From the NCBI GenBank assembly GCA_033283385.1, contig JAWMQQ010000004.1, positions 248,001 through 312,000 on the forward strand: 64,000 bases of DNA, given 5' to 3'. The notes under the pieces were generated by a model. That model made no database searches, was not told the DNA's origin, and saw nothing but the letters and a program-made list of their open reading frames with translations. Shown piece after piece: positions 44,195 to 52,322 of the stretch (positions are counted from its first letter, which is position 1; every line of letters begins with the position of its first letter). This DNA is from Mangrovimicrobium sp033283385. GTDB lineage: Bacteria; Pseudomonadota; Gammaproteobacteria; Pseudomonadales; Halieaceae. A program made the translations under genes and the position numbers.

Positions 44195-44220
44195 GGCCCG
44201 CTTCCGCGGGCCTTTTTTTT
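44195..44220 (+). terminator. Rho-independent terminator of the aldehyde dehydrogenase gene
   Basis: GGCCCGC (44195-44201), loop TTCC and GCGGGCC (44206-44212) form a perfect stem followed by eight T residues. It lies 20 bp after the stop codon and is the clearest intrinsic terminator in the window. Confidence 0.95.
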
Positions 44221-44271
44221 GCGCTTCCAGCCCTCTTGCCTTGCGTACCCGGGGGGCAGGGTCCCTGGGAC

Positions 44272-44318
44272 GCAGGAGCGCGCTCCGCGCGCGATCGCCC
44301 GTGTAACGGGCTCCTGCA
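44272..44318. repeat. REP-like palindromic element, divergent copy
   Basis: Ends GCAGGAGC (44272-44279) and GCTCCTGC (44310-44317) are inverted, and the middle contains GCGATCGCC as in the copies at 48031 and 62174. It differs at several places from them (GCAGGAGC instead of GTAGGAGC). It lies between the terminator at 44220 and the MAPEG gene. Confidence 0.7.
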
Positions 44319-44404
44319 ATGTCGCGCGATTCCAGCCGGGATGACAGCCGGCCGTATCTGGCCTATGTTGAAGCGCCAGCCAGAATAACTACCGGGAGAT
44401 TCGC

Positions 44405-44791
44405 GTGACCATCATCGTTGCCTGCCTGATCATCGGGGCGCTGCTGCCCCTCGTCGCCAAGGCCCCGATGGGCTATGCCCAGACCCGCCTGCCGGGTGGC
44501 TATGACAACCACTACCCCCGCCAGCAACAGGCCTCGTTGCAGGGCCTGGGACAGCGCGCGCTGGGCGCACACAACAATGCGTTCGAGGCTTTCCCGCCGT
44601 TTGCCGCGGGGGTGTTGCTGGCGCTGTTCACCGTGGGCCCGGTGCAGGTGGCGCAGCTGCTGTGCGTGGTCTGGGTGGTGGCGCGGGTGCTGCACATCGT
44701 GTTCTATCTCGCCGACATCAACGTGCTGCGCTCGCTGAGCTGGCTGGTGGGGATGGTCTGTTCGGTGTGGCTGATGTGCCTCGCCCTGTAG
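44405..44791 (+). CDS. MAPEG-family membrane protein
   Basis: A 128-residue protein with four hydrophobic segments (for example IIVACLIIGALLPLVAKA, FAAGVLLALFTVGPVQVAQLL, VVWVVARVLHIVFYLA and LSWLVGMVCSVWLMCLAL). The segment HNNAFEAFPPFAAGV is the MAPEG signature (AHxNAxExFPxF). Bacterial members are glutathione S-transferase or peroxidase-like or of unknown role in membrane lipid and eicosanoid-like metabolism. The GTG at 44405 follows GGGAGA (44394-44399). It is convergent with the DUF4242 gene and separated from it by 26 bp. Confidence 0.88.
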   Translation: MTIIVACLIIGALLPLVAKAPMGYAQTRLPGGYDNHYPRQQQASLQGLGQRALGAHNNAFEAFPPFAAGVLLALFTVGPVQVAQLLCVVWVVARVLHIVFYLADINVLRSLSWLVGMVCSVWLMCLAL

Positions 44792-44817
44792 GAACGAGGC
44801 ACATTTGCAATCCGGCC

Positions 44818-45090
44818 TCAGCCGGCGGTGGTGGGTGAGATGAGGTTCTTCACTTCTGCGATGCTGTCGGCGGGAAAGCCGCCCAACTCGGCATGCTTGC
44901 GGATCAGTTCCGCGTCCGGGGCGATGTAGACGCAGTAGATCTTGTCGCCGGTGACATAGCTGTGCACCCACTGGATGCTGGGGCCGAGGTCGCACAGTAC
45001 TCCGCAGGATTTTTGCGAGATTCCCTGCAAATCCGCCGCGGTCAGGTCGCCTGCGCCGGGGATGTTTCTTTCGATGACGTACTTGGGCAT
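44818..45090 (-). CDS. DUF4242 protein
   Basis: A 90-residue protein starting MPKYVIERNIPGAGDLTAAD, the DUF4242 hallmark, with WVHSYVTGDKIYCVYIAPDAE in the middle. It is a small ferredoxin-like alpha/beta fold; one Streptomyces member of the family binds nickel. Cys residues (KSCGVLC) could serve metal binding here. The gene is divergent from a LysR regulator that probably controls it, across an AT-rich region with a palindrome. Confidence 0.85.
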   Translation of the reverse strand: MPKYVIERNIPGAGDLTAADLQGISQKSCGVLCDLGPSIQWVHSYVTGDKIYCVYIAPDAELIRKHAELGGFPADSIAEVKNLISPTTAG

Positions 45091-45188
45091 TTCAAATTCT
45101 CCGGGTTTGTCTTAATTCCATTGATAGCCGCCGGTATGGCAGCCGTCATGGGTGCAAGCATGCAGCCTTCGATAAAATCTATCCAGTA

Positions 45189-45203
45189 GATATAGTTTAT
45201 ATC
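45189..45203. promoter_or_regulatory. AT-rich palindrome in the DUF4242/LysR divergent region
   Basis: GATATAGTTTATATC is a 6-3-6 palindrome, 14 bp before the LysR start. The whole stretch 45165-45215 is AT-rich against the high-GC background and also contains TATC-CAGTA-GATA. A LysR-type site is likely here; the exact box is inferred. Confidence 0.45.
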
Positions 45204-45217
45204 GTATTATTCGTTTC

Positions 45218-46117
45218 ATGGATTTAAAGCGGGTCGATCTCAACCTCCTGGTGACGCTGGACGCACTGCTGCAGGAGGCACACGTGTCGCGGGCAGCGCG
45301 GCGGTTGGGGCTGTCGCAGCCGGCGACCTCCAGCGCCCTGGACCGCTGCCGCCGGCTGTTCGACGACCCGCTGCTGCTGCGGGCGGCGGGCGGTATGCAA
45401 CTCACGCCCAAGGCGCAAAAGCTTCGCGAGGAACTGCAACCCCTGCTGGGAAGCATTCGCTCAGTGCTGGAAATCGACAGCCATCCCCTCAGCGAGGTCA
45501 GCCAGACGCTGCGAATTTCCGCTTCCGATTCTGTCCTGGTGCGCCTGGCCGCACCGCTCATCGGTCACCTGACCGAGGTCGCACCGGGGGTGGACCTGGT
45601 CTTCACGCCCTGGTTCGGGCCGGGCCGGGCGCTGGACGCCCTGGCCGGCGGCGAGGTGGAGCTCGCGATATCACAGTTCCCGCAGGCCGGTGCGTCGATC
45701 ACCACCCGGGTGATCGGCCACCACAACTACGAGGTGATCATGCGCCGCGACCACCCCGCGGCCAGCGGCTTCGATCTCGAGGCCTGGCTGCGCTGGCCCC
45801 ACGTGATGGTGTCGGGCAGGGGCGAAAAACACAGCACGGTGGACCAGTTGCTGCACACCATGGGCCGCTCCCGCCGCGTCGCCGTTATAGTCCCCAATTT
45901 TGTCGTGGTGCCGCCGCTGGTGGCGCGCACCGACCTTATCGCGACCCTGCCCAGCGGCGTGGTTCAGGAGCGCCAGCGCGACATGCTCGCCGCTTTCAGC
46001 CCGCCGCTGCGCATTGACGATTACGCCCTGCATGTCGCCTGGCACCGGCGCCTGGACAACGATGCGCTGGTCCAGCACGTGGCCGGGTGGCTGGCCGACC
46101 ACTACGGCGAGTTCTGA
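45218..46117 (+). CDS. LysR-family transcriptional regulator
   Basis: A 299-residue LTTR. The N-terminal winged HTH reads VDLNLLVTLDALLQEAHVSR, with ARRLGLSQPATSSALDR as the recognition region. The effector domain (about residues 90-299) follows, with RRDHPAASGFDLEAWLRWPH, as in NodD/NahR-like members. Start at ATG 45218. It is divergent from the DUF4242 gene, which is the likeliest target besides itself. It precedes, by 99 bp, the DUF393/lipase-maturation gene, which has its own promoter. The inducer is unknown. Confidence 0.92.
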   Translation: MDLKRVDLNLLVTLDALLQEAHVSRAARRLGLSQPATSSALDRCRRLFDDPLLLRAAGGMQLTPKAQKLREELQPLLGSIRSVLEIDSHPLSEVSQTLRISASDSVLVRLAAPLIGHLTEVAPGVDLVFTPWFGPGRALDALAGGEVELAISQFPQAGASITTRVIGHHNYEVIMRRDHPAASGFDLEAWLRWPHVMVSGRGEKHSTVDQLLHTMGRSRRVAVIVPNFVVVPPLVARTDLIATLPSGVVQERQRDMLAAFSPPLRIDDYALHVAWHRRLDNDALVQHVAGWLADHYGEF

Positions 46118-46156
46118 TCCGCACGCGCGGCGTCCGCCGCGCCCGGCCGTCGCCGT

Positions 46157-46185
46157 CTGACAGTGCCGCGCGCCTTCGCTACACT
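46157..46185 (+). promoter_or_regulatory. Sigma-70 promoter of the lipase-maturation-factor fusion gene
   Basis: CTGACA (46157-46162) and TACACT (46180-46185) are spaced by 17 bases. Transcription should start near 46192, about 25 bases before the GTG at 46217. Confidence 0.6.
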
Positions 46186-46216
46186 GGTCCGGGTCTGATT
46201 CACGGAGCCGGCCAGC

Positions 46217-48034
46217 GTGCAGGAACCGCTTCCCACCGGGCAACACCGGGCGCTGTTGATCTACGACGGCGACTGCGCGTTTTGCCAGTACAGCGTGGAC
46301 TATGCCCGCGCCTGCACGGGCGAGGCGGTGGAATACCAGCCCTACCAGCAGGTGGGTGCGAATTTCCCGGAAATTTCCACAGCCGAATTTCGCGCGTCCA
46401 TCCAGTTGCTGGAGCCGGGCGGCGCGCGAAGCTCGGGCGCCGCAGCGGCCTTCCGCTGCCTGGAACTGGGTGGGCACACGGCTTTCTGGGCGCGTCTCTA
46501 CCGGGGCTTCGCGCCCTTTGCCGCATTATGTGAACTGCTCTACCGCCTGGTGGCGCGGCATCGCGTAGCCGCCTACCGCACCAGCCGGGTGCTGTTCGGC
46601 AGGGCGTTGCGGCCCGCGCGTGTCGATATTGTCAGCTGGCTGTTCCTGCGCCTGCTGGCGCTGGTCTACCTCGCCGCCTTCGGCTCCTTCACCTGGCAGG
46701 CGGCGGGCCTGGTGGGCGACGCCGGCATCCTGCCGGCCAGCGCGTATTTCGCCGCCATCGACGCGGCCTACGGGCTGGAGAAGTACGCACTGCTGCCCAG
46801 CCTGCTGTGGTTTGGCGCGTCCACCACCGCCATCGTGGCGCTGGGGCTGGCCGGTTGCCTGCTGAGCCTGCTGTTGCTGGCCGACCGCGGCAGCCGCGCG
46901 GTATTGCCGCTGCTCTACCTGCTGTACCTGAGCCTCTATTACGGAGGCCAGATTTTTACCGGCTACCAGTGGGATGCGCTGCTGCTCGAGTGCGGTTTCC
47001 TGGCCATCTTCCTGCCCTGGTATCCGCGCCTGTTCAGCTGGTTGTACCGCTGGCTGCTGTTCCGCTTCATGCTGCAGTCGGGCATCGTGAAACTGGCCAG
47101 CGGCGATCCCCAATGGCGCGATCTCACCGCGCTGTACTACCACTTCGAGACCCAGCCGCTGCCGGACATCTTCGCCTGGTATGCGCAGCAGCTGCCGCAC
47201 AGCCTGCTCAAGGCGGGGGTGCTGTATACCTTCCTGGTGGAGTTGCCGGTGCCGTTCCTGATGCTGCTGCCGCGCAAGCCCCGGCAGTTGGCGGCGGCGC
47301 TGGTAATCCCCTTCCAGCTCGCCATCACGCTGACCGGCAGCTACAACTTCTTCAACCTGCTGACCCTGGGGATTTGCCTGCTGCTGCTGGACGACCAGTG
47401 CCTGCGGCGCTGGCTGCCGAGGCTGCAGCCGCGGGTTGTGGCTGCCCGCTGGATGCGCGCGCCGGCGATGCTCGCCGCCGCGCTGTATCTCTGCCTGAGT
47501 ACCGCGCTGTCCGGCCTCAGCGTCAACTGGTGGAAGCCCGAGGGTGTAAGCCGAAGCCTGCTGGCCTGGAGCATGCCCTGGCAGGTCGCCAGCAACTACG
47601 GCCTGTTCGCGGTGATGACCACCGAGCGCCGGGAAATCGTCTTCGAGGGCTCCGACGACGGCGTGCACTGGAAGCCCTACGAACTGCCCTACAAACCCGG
47701 CGACCCGGCGCGGCCCCCCGGCTGGGCGACGCCGCGCCAGCCCCGGCTGGACTGGCAGCTGTGGTTCGCCGCCCTCGGCAGCCGCGACGACAACCGCTGG
47801 GTGGGCGGCGTCATGGCGGGCCTGCTGTCGGGTTCGGAACCGGTGCTGCGCCTGTTCAGCCACAACCCCTTCCCCGACGCGCCGCCGCGCTTCCTCCGCG
47901 CAGCCTTCTACCGCTACCACTTCACCACTCCCGACGAACGGGCGGCCACCGGCGACTGGTGGCGCCGCGAATACCTCGGCCTATACTGGCCCGTCACCGC
48001 CTGGCGCGAACCGGTGGAGCGGCAATCACCGTAG
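46217..48034 (+). CDS. DUF393 - lipase maturation factor fusion protein
   Basis: A 605-residue fusion. Residues 12-125 are a DUF393 thioredoxin-like domain with YDGDCAFCQ (a Cys-x-x-Cys pair). From about residue 140 the chain is a polytopic membrane protein of the lipase maturation factor (LMF1-like) family: hydrophobic segments near 143-165, 200-225, 235-270 and 365-400, the QWDALLLECGFLAIFLPWYP signature, and a C-terminal soluble domain (FEGSDDGVHWKPYELPYKPG; LDWQLWFAALGS). LMF proteins aid folding of secreted lipases in the ER of animals; bacterial roles are unproven. A thiol-redox domain in front fits disulfide chemistry. Its stop TAG is supplied by the REP element at 48031. Confidence 0.85.
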   Translation: MQEPLPTGQHRALLIYDGDCAFCQYSVDYARACTGEAVEYQPYQQVGANFPEISTAEFRASIQLLEPGGARSSGAAAAFRCLELGGHTAFWARLYRGFAPFAALCELLYRLVARHRVAAYRTSRVLFGRALRPARVDIVSWLFLRLLALVYLAAFGSFTWQAAGLVGDAGILPASAYFAAIDAAYGLEKYALLPSLLWFGASTTAIVALGLAGCLLSLLLLADRGSRAVLPLLYLLYLSLYYGGQIFTGYQWDALLLECGFLAIFLPWYPRLFSWLYRWLLFRFMLQSGIVKLASGDPQWRDLTALYYHFETQPLPDIFAWYAQQLPHSLLKAGVLYTFLVELPVPFLMLLPRKPRQLAAALVIPFQLAITLTGSYNFFNLLTLGICLLLLDDQCLRRWLPRLQPRVVAARWMRAPAMLAAALYLCLSTALSGLSVNWWKPEGVSRSLLAWSMPWQVASNYGLFAVMTTERREIVFEGSDDGVHWKPYELPYKPGDPARPPGWATPRQPRLDWQLWFAALGSRDDNRWVGGVMAGLLSGSEPVLRLFSHNPFPDAPPRFLRAAFYRYHFTTPDERAATGDWWRREYLGLYWPVTAWREPVERQSP

Positions 48035-48121
48035 GAGCCTGCTATGCAGGCGATCGCCCCGGTCCGCGCTCGGGCGTAGCGGGCTCCTACAAACACAATC
48101 GCCTGCGTAGCAGGCTCTTAC
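48031..48121. repeat. REP palindromic element
   Basis: GTAGGAGC (48031-48038) and GCTCCTAC (48083-48090) are inverted ends around GCAGGCGATCGCC; a third half copy ending GGCTCTTAC follows (48097-48121). The first copy contains the TAG stop of the upstream gene. It lies between two convergent genes and may act as a transcript-stabilising or terminating hairpin. Similar elements are at 44272 and 62174. The GTAGGAGC...GCGATCG layout resembles REPs of Pseudomonas. Confidence 0.85.
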
Positions 48122-48125
48122 GGGT

Positions 48126-49619
48126 TCAGGCGGCGGCGGGGGCGGGTAGGCTGAATTCGAAGCGGGTGCCCTCGTCCATGCGGCTGGAGACGGTGATGCG
48201 GCTGCCGTGCAGGTCGAGGATGCGCTTGACGATGGCGAGGCCCAGCCCGCTGGACTGGCCGCGGGACGAGTTGCTGCGAGAACTGCGGAAATAACGCTCG
48301 AAGATGTTATCGATCTCGTCTTCGGGGATGCCGCAGCCGGTGTCGGAGACGGTGACCGCCACATCCTTCGGGTGCGCGCTGACATCCAGGGTGATGCTGC
48401 CGCCGGCGGGGGTGTACTCCAGGGCGTTGCGAATCAGGTTTTCCAGTACCCGCTGCACCAGTCCGATGTCCGCGTGCACCAGCGCGCGTTCGGGTTCGCC
48501 CGCCAGGCGCAGGTCGATGTCGCGCCGCCTGGCCTCCAGCTCGAAGTCCTGCACCACGTCGTGCAGCAGTTCCGCCAGTGAGAACGTCTCCAGCGACAGC
48601 GGCATGCTGCCGGAGTCCAGCTTGGAGAGTTCGAACAGGTCGCCGATCAGCTCCCCCAGCCGCTGGGTGTGCTTGCGGGTGATCTCCAGGTAGCGCTTGC
48701 GCTGCCCGGCGTCCAGCTCGTTGTTTTTCAGCAGCAGCGTGTCGACATAGCCGTGCATGCTGGCCAGCGGCGTGCGCAGGTCGTGGGAGACGTTGCTGAT
48801 CAGTTCGCGGCGCAGGCGGTCGCTTTCCTGCAGCGCCTCGAACTGTTCGCGTATCTTGGTCGCCATCGCGACAAAGGCGTCGCTCAGCTTGCTGATCTCG
48901 TCGCCGCTGGCGCTGGCCTGTGCGCGCAGGTCCTGCAGCGCCGCCGGCTCGACGTCGCTGTCCATGGCGACCTCGGAAAGCGCCTCGACGTCGCGGGTCA
49001 GCCGCTCCAGGCGGCGGGTGAGTAGCGCGAACACCGCCAGCCCGACCAGGAAGCAGCCGATCACCAGCGCGCCGATGGCCAGCAGGGTCGTGCGCCGGGT
49101 ATAGCTGTCGCGCACCGCGCCGGCCAGCATGTCGTATTTGCTGCCGCCCAGCACGACGTAGAGGTAGCCCTGTAGCGTGTCGCCGTCCATCACCGGGGCG
49201 GCGGAGAACACTTTCTCCCGGGCCGGGTTGCGCGGGTCGGTGTCGTACAGCGGCAGCTGCGCCTTGCCGGAAATCAGCTCGGTAATGGGGGCGAGGTTGA
49301 CGCGCGATTGCTTCACGCTGTCCGGCGGCAGGGCGTGGCCGAGGATATGCCCCTCGCGATCCAGCAGGTAGACCTCCACCGAAGGGTTGATCACCATGGC
49401 GCGCTCGGCGAGTTTTTCCAGTGCCGGGCGATTCACCGCGCCGTTCTCGATCAGCTGCGTCTGGCCGGTGACGTACATCGCGATGTCCGAGTTCAGGCGC
49501 TGGGTGACTTCTTCGTGGTAGCGCTGTGCGCTCCATTGCTCCAGCGCGTAGAAGCCGCCGCCGACGACCACCATGTTCGCCAGCAGCGCCAGGGACAGGC
49601 GGCTGAACAATGACTTCAT
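48126..49619 (-). CDS. Sensor histidine kinase
   Basis: A 497-residue membrane kinase. One TM segment is near residues 8-25 and a second near 178-200, with a periplasmic sensor of about 150 residues between (VYLLDREGHILGHALPPDS). A HAMP-like linker follows (RRLERLTRDVEALSEVAMD). The dimerisation domain has phospho-acceptor His279 in SNVSHDLRTPLASMHGY. The ATPase domain shows N box NLIRNALEYTP, G1 DTGCGIPEDE and G2 GLGLAIVKRI. The ATG at 49619 overlaps the response-regulator stop by four bases, so the pair is translationally coupled. The stimulus is unknown. Confidence 0.95.
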   Translation of the reverse strand: MKSLFSRLSLALLANMVVVGGGFYALEQWSAQRYHEEVTQRLNSDIAMYVTGQTQLIENGAVNRPALEKLAERAMVINPSVEVYLLDREGHILGHALPPDSVKQSRVNLAPITELISGKAQLPLYDTDPRNPAREKVFSAAPVMDGDTLQGYLYVVLGGSKYDMLAGAVRDSYTRRTTLLAIGALVIGCFLVGLAVFALLTRRLERLTRDVEALSEVAMDSDVEPAALQDLRAQASASGDEISKLSDAFVAMATKIREQFEALQESDRLRRELISNVSHDLRTPLASMHGYVDTLLLKNNELDAGQRKRYLEITRKHTQRLGELIGDLFELSKLDSGSMPLSLETFSLAELLHDVVQDFELEARRRDIDLRLAGEPERALVHADIGLVQRVLENLIRNALEYTPAGGSITLDVSAHPKDVAVTVSDTGCGIPEDEIDNIFERYFRSSRSNSSRGQSSGLGLAIVKRILDLHGSRITVSSRMDEGTRFEFSLPAPAAA

Positions 49620-50338
49620 GCGGCGCCCGCCTGTGCAGGGGCCTCCATCTTGTAGCCCACGCCCCAGACGGTGACGATGTACTGGGGGTGTTCGCTGTCC
49701 GGCTCGATCTTGCCGCGCAGGCGATTGATATGGGAATTCACGGTGTGTTCGTAACCCTCGTGGCCAAAGCCCCACACCGAGTCCAGCAATTGCGCGCGGC
49801 TGAACACGCGGCCGGGGTGGCGGGCGAAGTGCAGCAGCAGGTCGAATTCGCGCGCGGTCAGTTCGACACGATCATCGCCCACGCGCACCTCGCGGCTGGC
49901 CGGTTCGATGCAGATTTCACCCACGGCCAGGGATTCCGCCGGCGCCGGTTCGCGCTCCCTCGCCACCGCGTCGATGCGGCGAAACAGGGACTTCACCCGC
50001 GCGACCAGCTCGCTGACGCTGAAGGGCTTGGTGACGTAGTCGTCCGCGCCCAGTTCCAGGCCGAGTACGCGGTCCAGTTCGGAGGACTTGGAGGTGAGCA
50101 TCAGGATGGGGACGTAGTTCTCCTCCGCGCGCAGCGACTTGCAGATGGCCAGGCCGTCGGGGCCGGGCAGGCGCAGGTCCAGGATTACCAGGTCCCAGTG
50201 CCGGGCGAAGGCCTGGCGCATGCCCGCGTGGCCGTCGTTGGCGATGGTGACGTTGTAGCCTTCGTCGCGCAGGTGCAGGGCGATCAGTTCGGCGATGTCT
50301 TTTTCATCCTCGACGACGAGAATGCTGCGTTCTTTCAC
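49616..50338 (-). CDS. OmpR-family response regulator
   Basis: A 240-residue regulator. The receiver domain (residues 1-120) has the acidic pair ED at 10-11, phospho-acceptor Asp54 in LVILDLRLPGPDG and Lys in MLTSKSSE. The winged-helix output domain (about 140-235) shows VELTAREFDLLLHFARHPGR and EHTVNSHINRLRGKIE, typical of OmpR/PhoB. Start at GTG 50338. It forms a two-component pair with the kinase downstream. No target gene is obvious in the window. Confidence 0.96.
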   Translation of the reverse strand: MKERSILVVEDEKDIAELIALHLRDEGYNVTIANDGHAGMRQAFARHWDLVILDLRLPGPDGLAICKSLRAEENYVPILMLTSKSSELDRVLGLELGADDYVTKPFSVSELVARVKSLFRRIDAVAREREPAPAESLAVGEICIEPASREVRVGDDRVELTAREFDLLLHFARHPGRVFSRAQLLDSVWGFGHEGYEHTVNSHINRLRGKIEPDSEHPQYIVTVWGVGYKMEAPAQAGAA

Positions 50339-50390
50339 GGTGAGTCCTCCAGCCAGACTGGAGTATAGAAGACATTGTTCACGAAACTAT

Positions 50391-50418
50391 CCCGGCGGCG
50401 GGCCTGGCCGCCACCGGG
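50391..50418 (-). terminator. GC-rich hairpin behind the small secreted-protein gene
   Basis: CCCGGCGGCGG (50391-50401) pairs with CCGCCACCGGG (50408-50418) with one mismatch and a 6-nt loop. It lies 21 bp after the stop codon at 50440 and 53 bp before the regulator start. There is no T-run. Confidence 0.5.
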
Positions 50419-50439
50419 AGTGTTGCTCGCAGCTGGACT

Positions 50440-50808
50440 TCAGGGCTCGCTGCGTCCCGGGCCGAGCAGCGGGCAGGAGAAGTACGTGTCGCCGGCATCC
50501 ATCACGCCGTCCATATTGGTATCCACCCACCAGCGGCCGCCGACGAAGTCCTTGTCACCCGGGCCGTAGGGGGTGGCGGGACCGCCGTTGGGCGCGCCGG
50601 TGGGGTCCAGCGGCTGGAAGCGGCCGATGGGCGGGAGGTCGGTGGTCTTGAAGGTGTCGTAATAGAGTCCCTGGCTTTCCACGTAAACGCTGCCCAGACC
50701 CGGGTTGTTGCCGCGGCCCTTCTGCGCCATGGCGGGGGCGGCCAGCAGTGCCGGAACCAGCGCGGCGGCGGCCAGCGCGGGAAGCAGTCCTCGATGGGTG
50801 TGTTTCAT
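50440..50808 (-). CDS. Small secreted protein with a calcium-loop-like motif
   Basis: A 122-residue protein with a signal peptide (GLLPALAAAALVPALLAAPAMAQ, about residues 7-29). The mature part is about 93 residues, rich in Gly, Pro and Asp. WWVDTNMDGVMDAGDTYFSC contains DxNxDGxxD, a dockerin/EF-hand-type calcium loop. One Cys is left after the signal. GGAGAG lies upstream of the ATG at 50808. It has hairpin-bounded 3' sequence and stands alone between an MFS gene and the two-component genes. I do not recognise a family; a secreted or cell-surface calcium-stabilised protein is possible. Confidence 0.6.
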   Translation of the reverse strand: MKHTHRGLLPALAAAALVPALLAAPAMAQKGRGNNPGLGSVYVESQGLYYDTFKTTDLPPIGRFQPLDPTGAPNGGPATPYGPGDKDFVGGRWWVDTNMDGVMDAGDTYFSCPLLGPGRSEP

Positions 50809-50918
50809 ATTGCGCTCTCCTTTCGATGTGGGATTCGGGTCGGTGCCCGGGAAAGAAGAGTAGGGAAGAGTTATCACGCCCCGGTCACGGGGAGATGGAG
50901 TTTCGGTCCCGCCCGGTC

Positions 50919-52160
50919 TCAGGCGGGCGGGGAGGTCTCGAAGCGTCGCGCGAACAGGGCGATCAGCAGCAGCGCGCAGGCCATGGGCACGATCAGGCTG
51001 GAGAGAATGTGCAGCGCCGCCATGCCCTGGCCCAGCAGTATGCTGCCCGCCAGTGGCGCGACCGTCGCGCCGAAGCGGCCCAGCGCGCCGGCGGCGCCGA
51101 TGCCGCTGGCGCGCAGCGAGGTGGGGTAGACGATGGCGGCGAAGGCGGTGAGGGCGTAGGCCACGCCCATGCAGCCGGCCCCCATCAGGGTGATCAGCCC
51201 CATCCAGACGTCCACCCTCGCCGGCACCACGTGCAGCGCGGCGATGGACAGCGCCACCGCGGCAAAGCCGCCCAGCAGTGCCGGCATGACCCGGCCGCGG
51301 TCCACCATCCAGCCGAGGAAGATGCCGCCGAAGATCCCGCCGAAGCTGAACACGGTGACGGCGCGCACCGCGTTCTCCACCGACCAGCCGGCGAGGTTGA
51401 GCAGGGTCGGCAGCCAGCTGGAAATCACATAGGTACAGAACGTGGAGAGGAAAAACAGCGTCCACACAAGCAGGGTCGCCGCGCGATAGGGCTTGCCCAG
51501 CAGCATCTGCAGGCGGTGCAGGCTTCCGCCACCCGGTGTCGCCGCAGCATGGGACCCCTGCGCCTCGCGGGCGGCCAGGAACTCCCGCGATTCCGCCAGG
51601 CCCGCCAGCAGCAGCGGCAGCATGGCCAGGGGCAGCAGGCCGCCGAAGGCGTACACGCCCTGCCAGCCCCAGTTGTCCAGCAGCCAGGGTGCGACCAGGC
51701 CGCCGAAGGCGCCGCCCAGCGCCGACATGGCGTAGACACAGGTGAGCACGCGCGAGCGCACCCGCGGTGGCGCGAATTCCGAGGCCAGGGTGAGGGCGTT
51801 GGCCAGGCTGACGCCGAGGCCGAGGCCGGTAATGAAACGCAACAGGGAAAGCTGGAAGATCGAGGAGCACAGGGGAACCACCAGGCAGCTCAGGCCCACC
51901 ACCGCGAAACTGGCGATGACCATCGGCCGGCGGCCGAAACGATCGCCCAGCGGTGTGATAAACGCCGCGCCGATGGCCATGCCGAATACCGAGGCCGACA
52001 GCGCGATGCCGAACTGCGCCGGCGCGAGTTGCCAGGCCTCGGCGAGCGCCGGCACGCTGATCGGCGCGACGATCATGTCCAGGCCATCGAGCAACAGGAT
52101 CAGCGAGCACAGGGCGATGACGCGCCAGCGCAGGGCTTCGGGAATTGCCTGGTTTTCCAT
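50919..52160 (-). CDS. MFS transporter, aromatic acid:H+ symporter (AAHS) type
   Basis: A 413-residue transporter with about twelve TM segments. DGLDMIVAPISVPALAE in the first helix and motif A PLGDRFGRRP between TM2 and TM3 are AAHS/MHS-like. Such proteins import aromatic acids (4-hydroxybenzoate, protocatechuate, vanillate or related) with protons. No aromatic-degradation gene lies beside it, so the substrate is open. The ATG at 52160 has no strong Shine-Dalgarno. The region 52161-52322 between it and the divergent PpiC gene is AT-rich near 52270. Confidence 0.88.
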   Translation of the reverse strand: MENQAIPEALRWRVIALCSLILLLDGLDMIVAPISVPALAEAWQLAPAQFGIALSASVFGMAIGAAFITPLGDRFGRRPMVIASFAVVGLSCLVVPLCSSIFQLSLLRFITGLGLGVSLANALTLASEFAPPRVRSRVLTCVYAMSALGGAFGGLVAPWLLDNWGWQGVYAFGGLLPLAMLPLLLAGLAESREFLAAREAQGSHAAATPGGGSLHRLQMLLGKPYRAATLLVWTLFFLSTFCTYVISSWLPTLLNLAGWSVENAVRAVTVFSFGGIFGGIFLGWMVDRGRVMPALLGGFAAVALSIAALHVVPARVDVWMGLITLMGAGCMGVAYALTAFAAIVYPTSLRASGIGAAGALGRFGATVAPLAGSILLGQGMAALHILSSLIVPMACALLLIALFARRFETSPPA

Positions 52161-52322
52161 TGTCGTGTCGCGACCCCGGGTAGATTGTTATGCGAATGTG
52201 CCTCAGGTGTGGGGCAGGATAACACCGCGTGCAGGATCCCGGGTAGGCGCGTTCCACACATCCCCTGCAAAGTGATTTATGATATCGCCCACTTTTGCCG
52301 CACCACACGGGGACACCCGGAT

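Noticed and set aside
50748..52322. A long plus-strand reading frame running into the PpiC-like gene
   Set aside because: It crosses the divergent MFS gene and has no homology until the PpiC part at 52323; only the latter is a gene.
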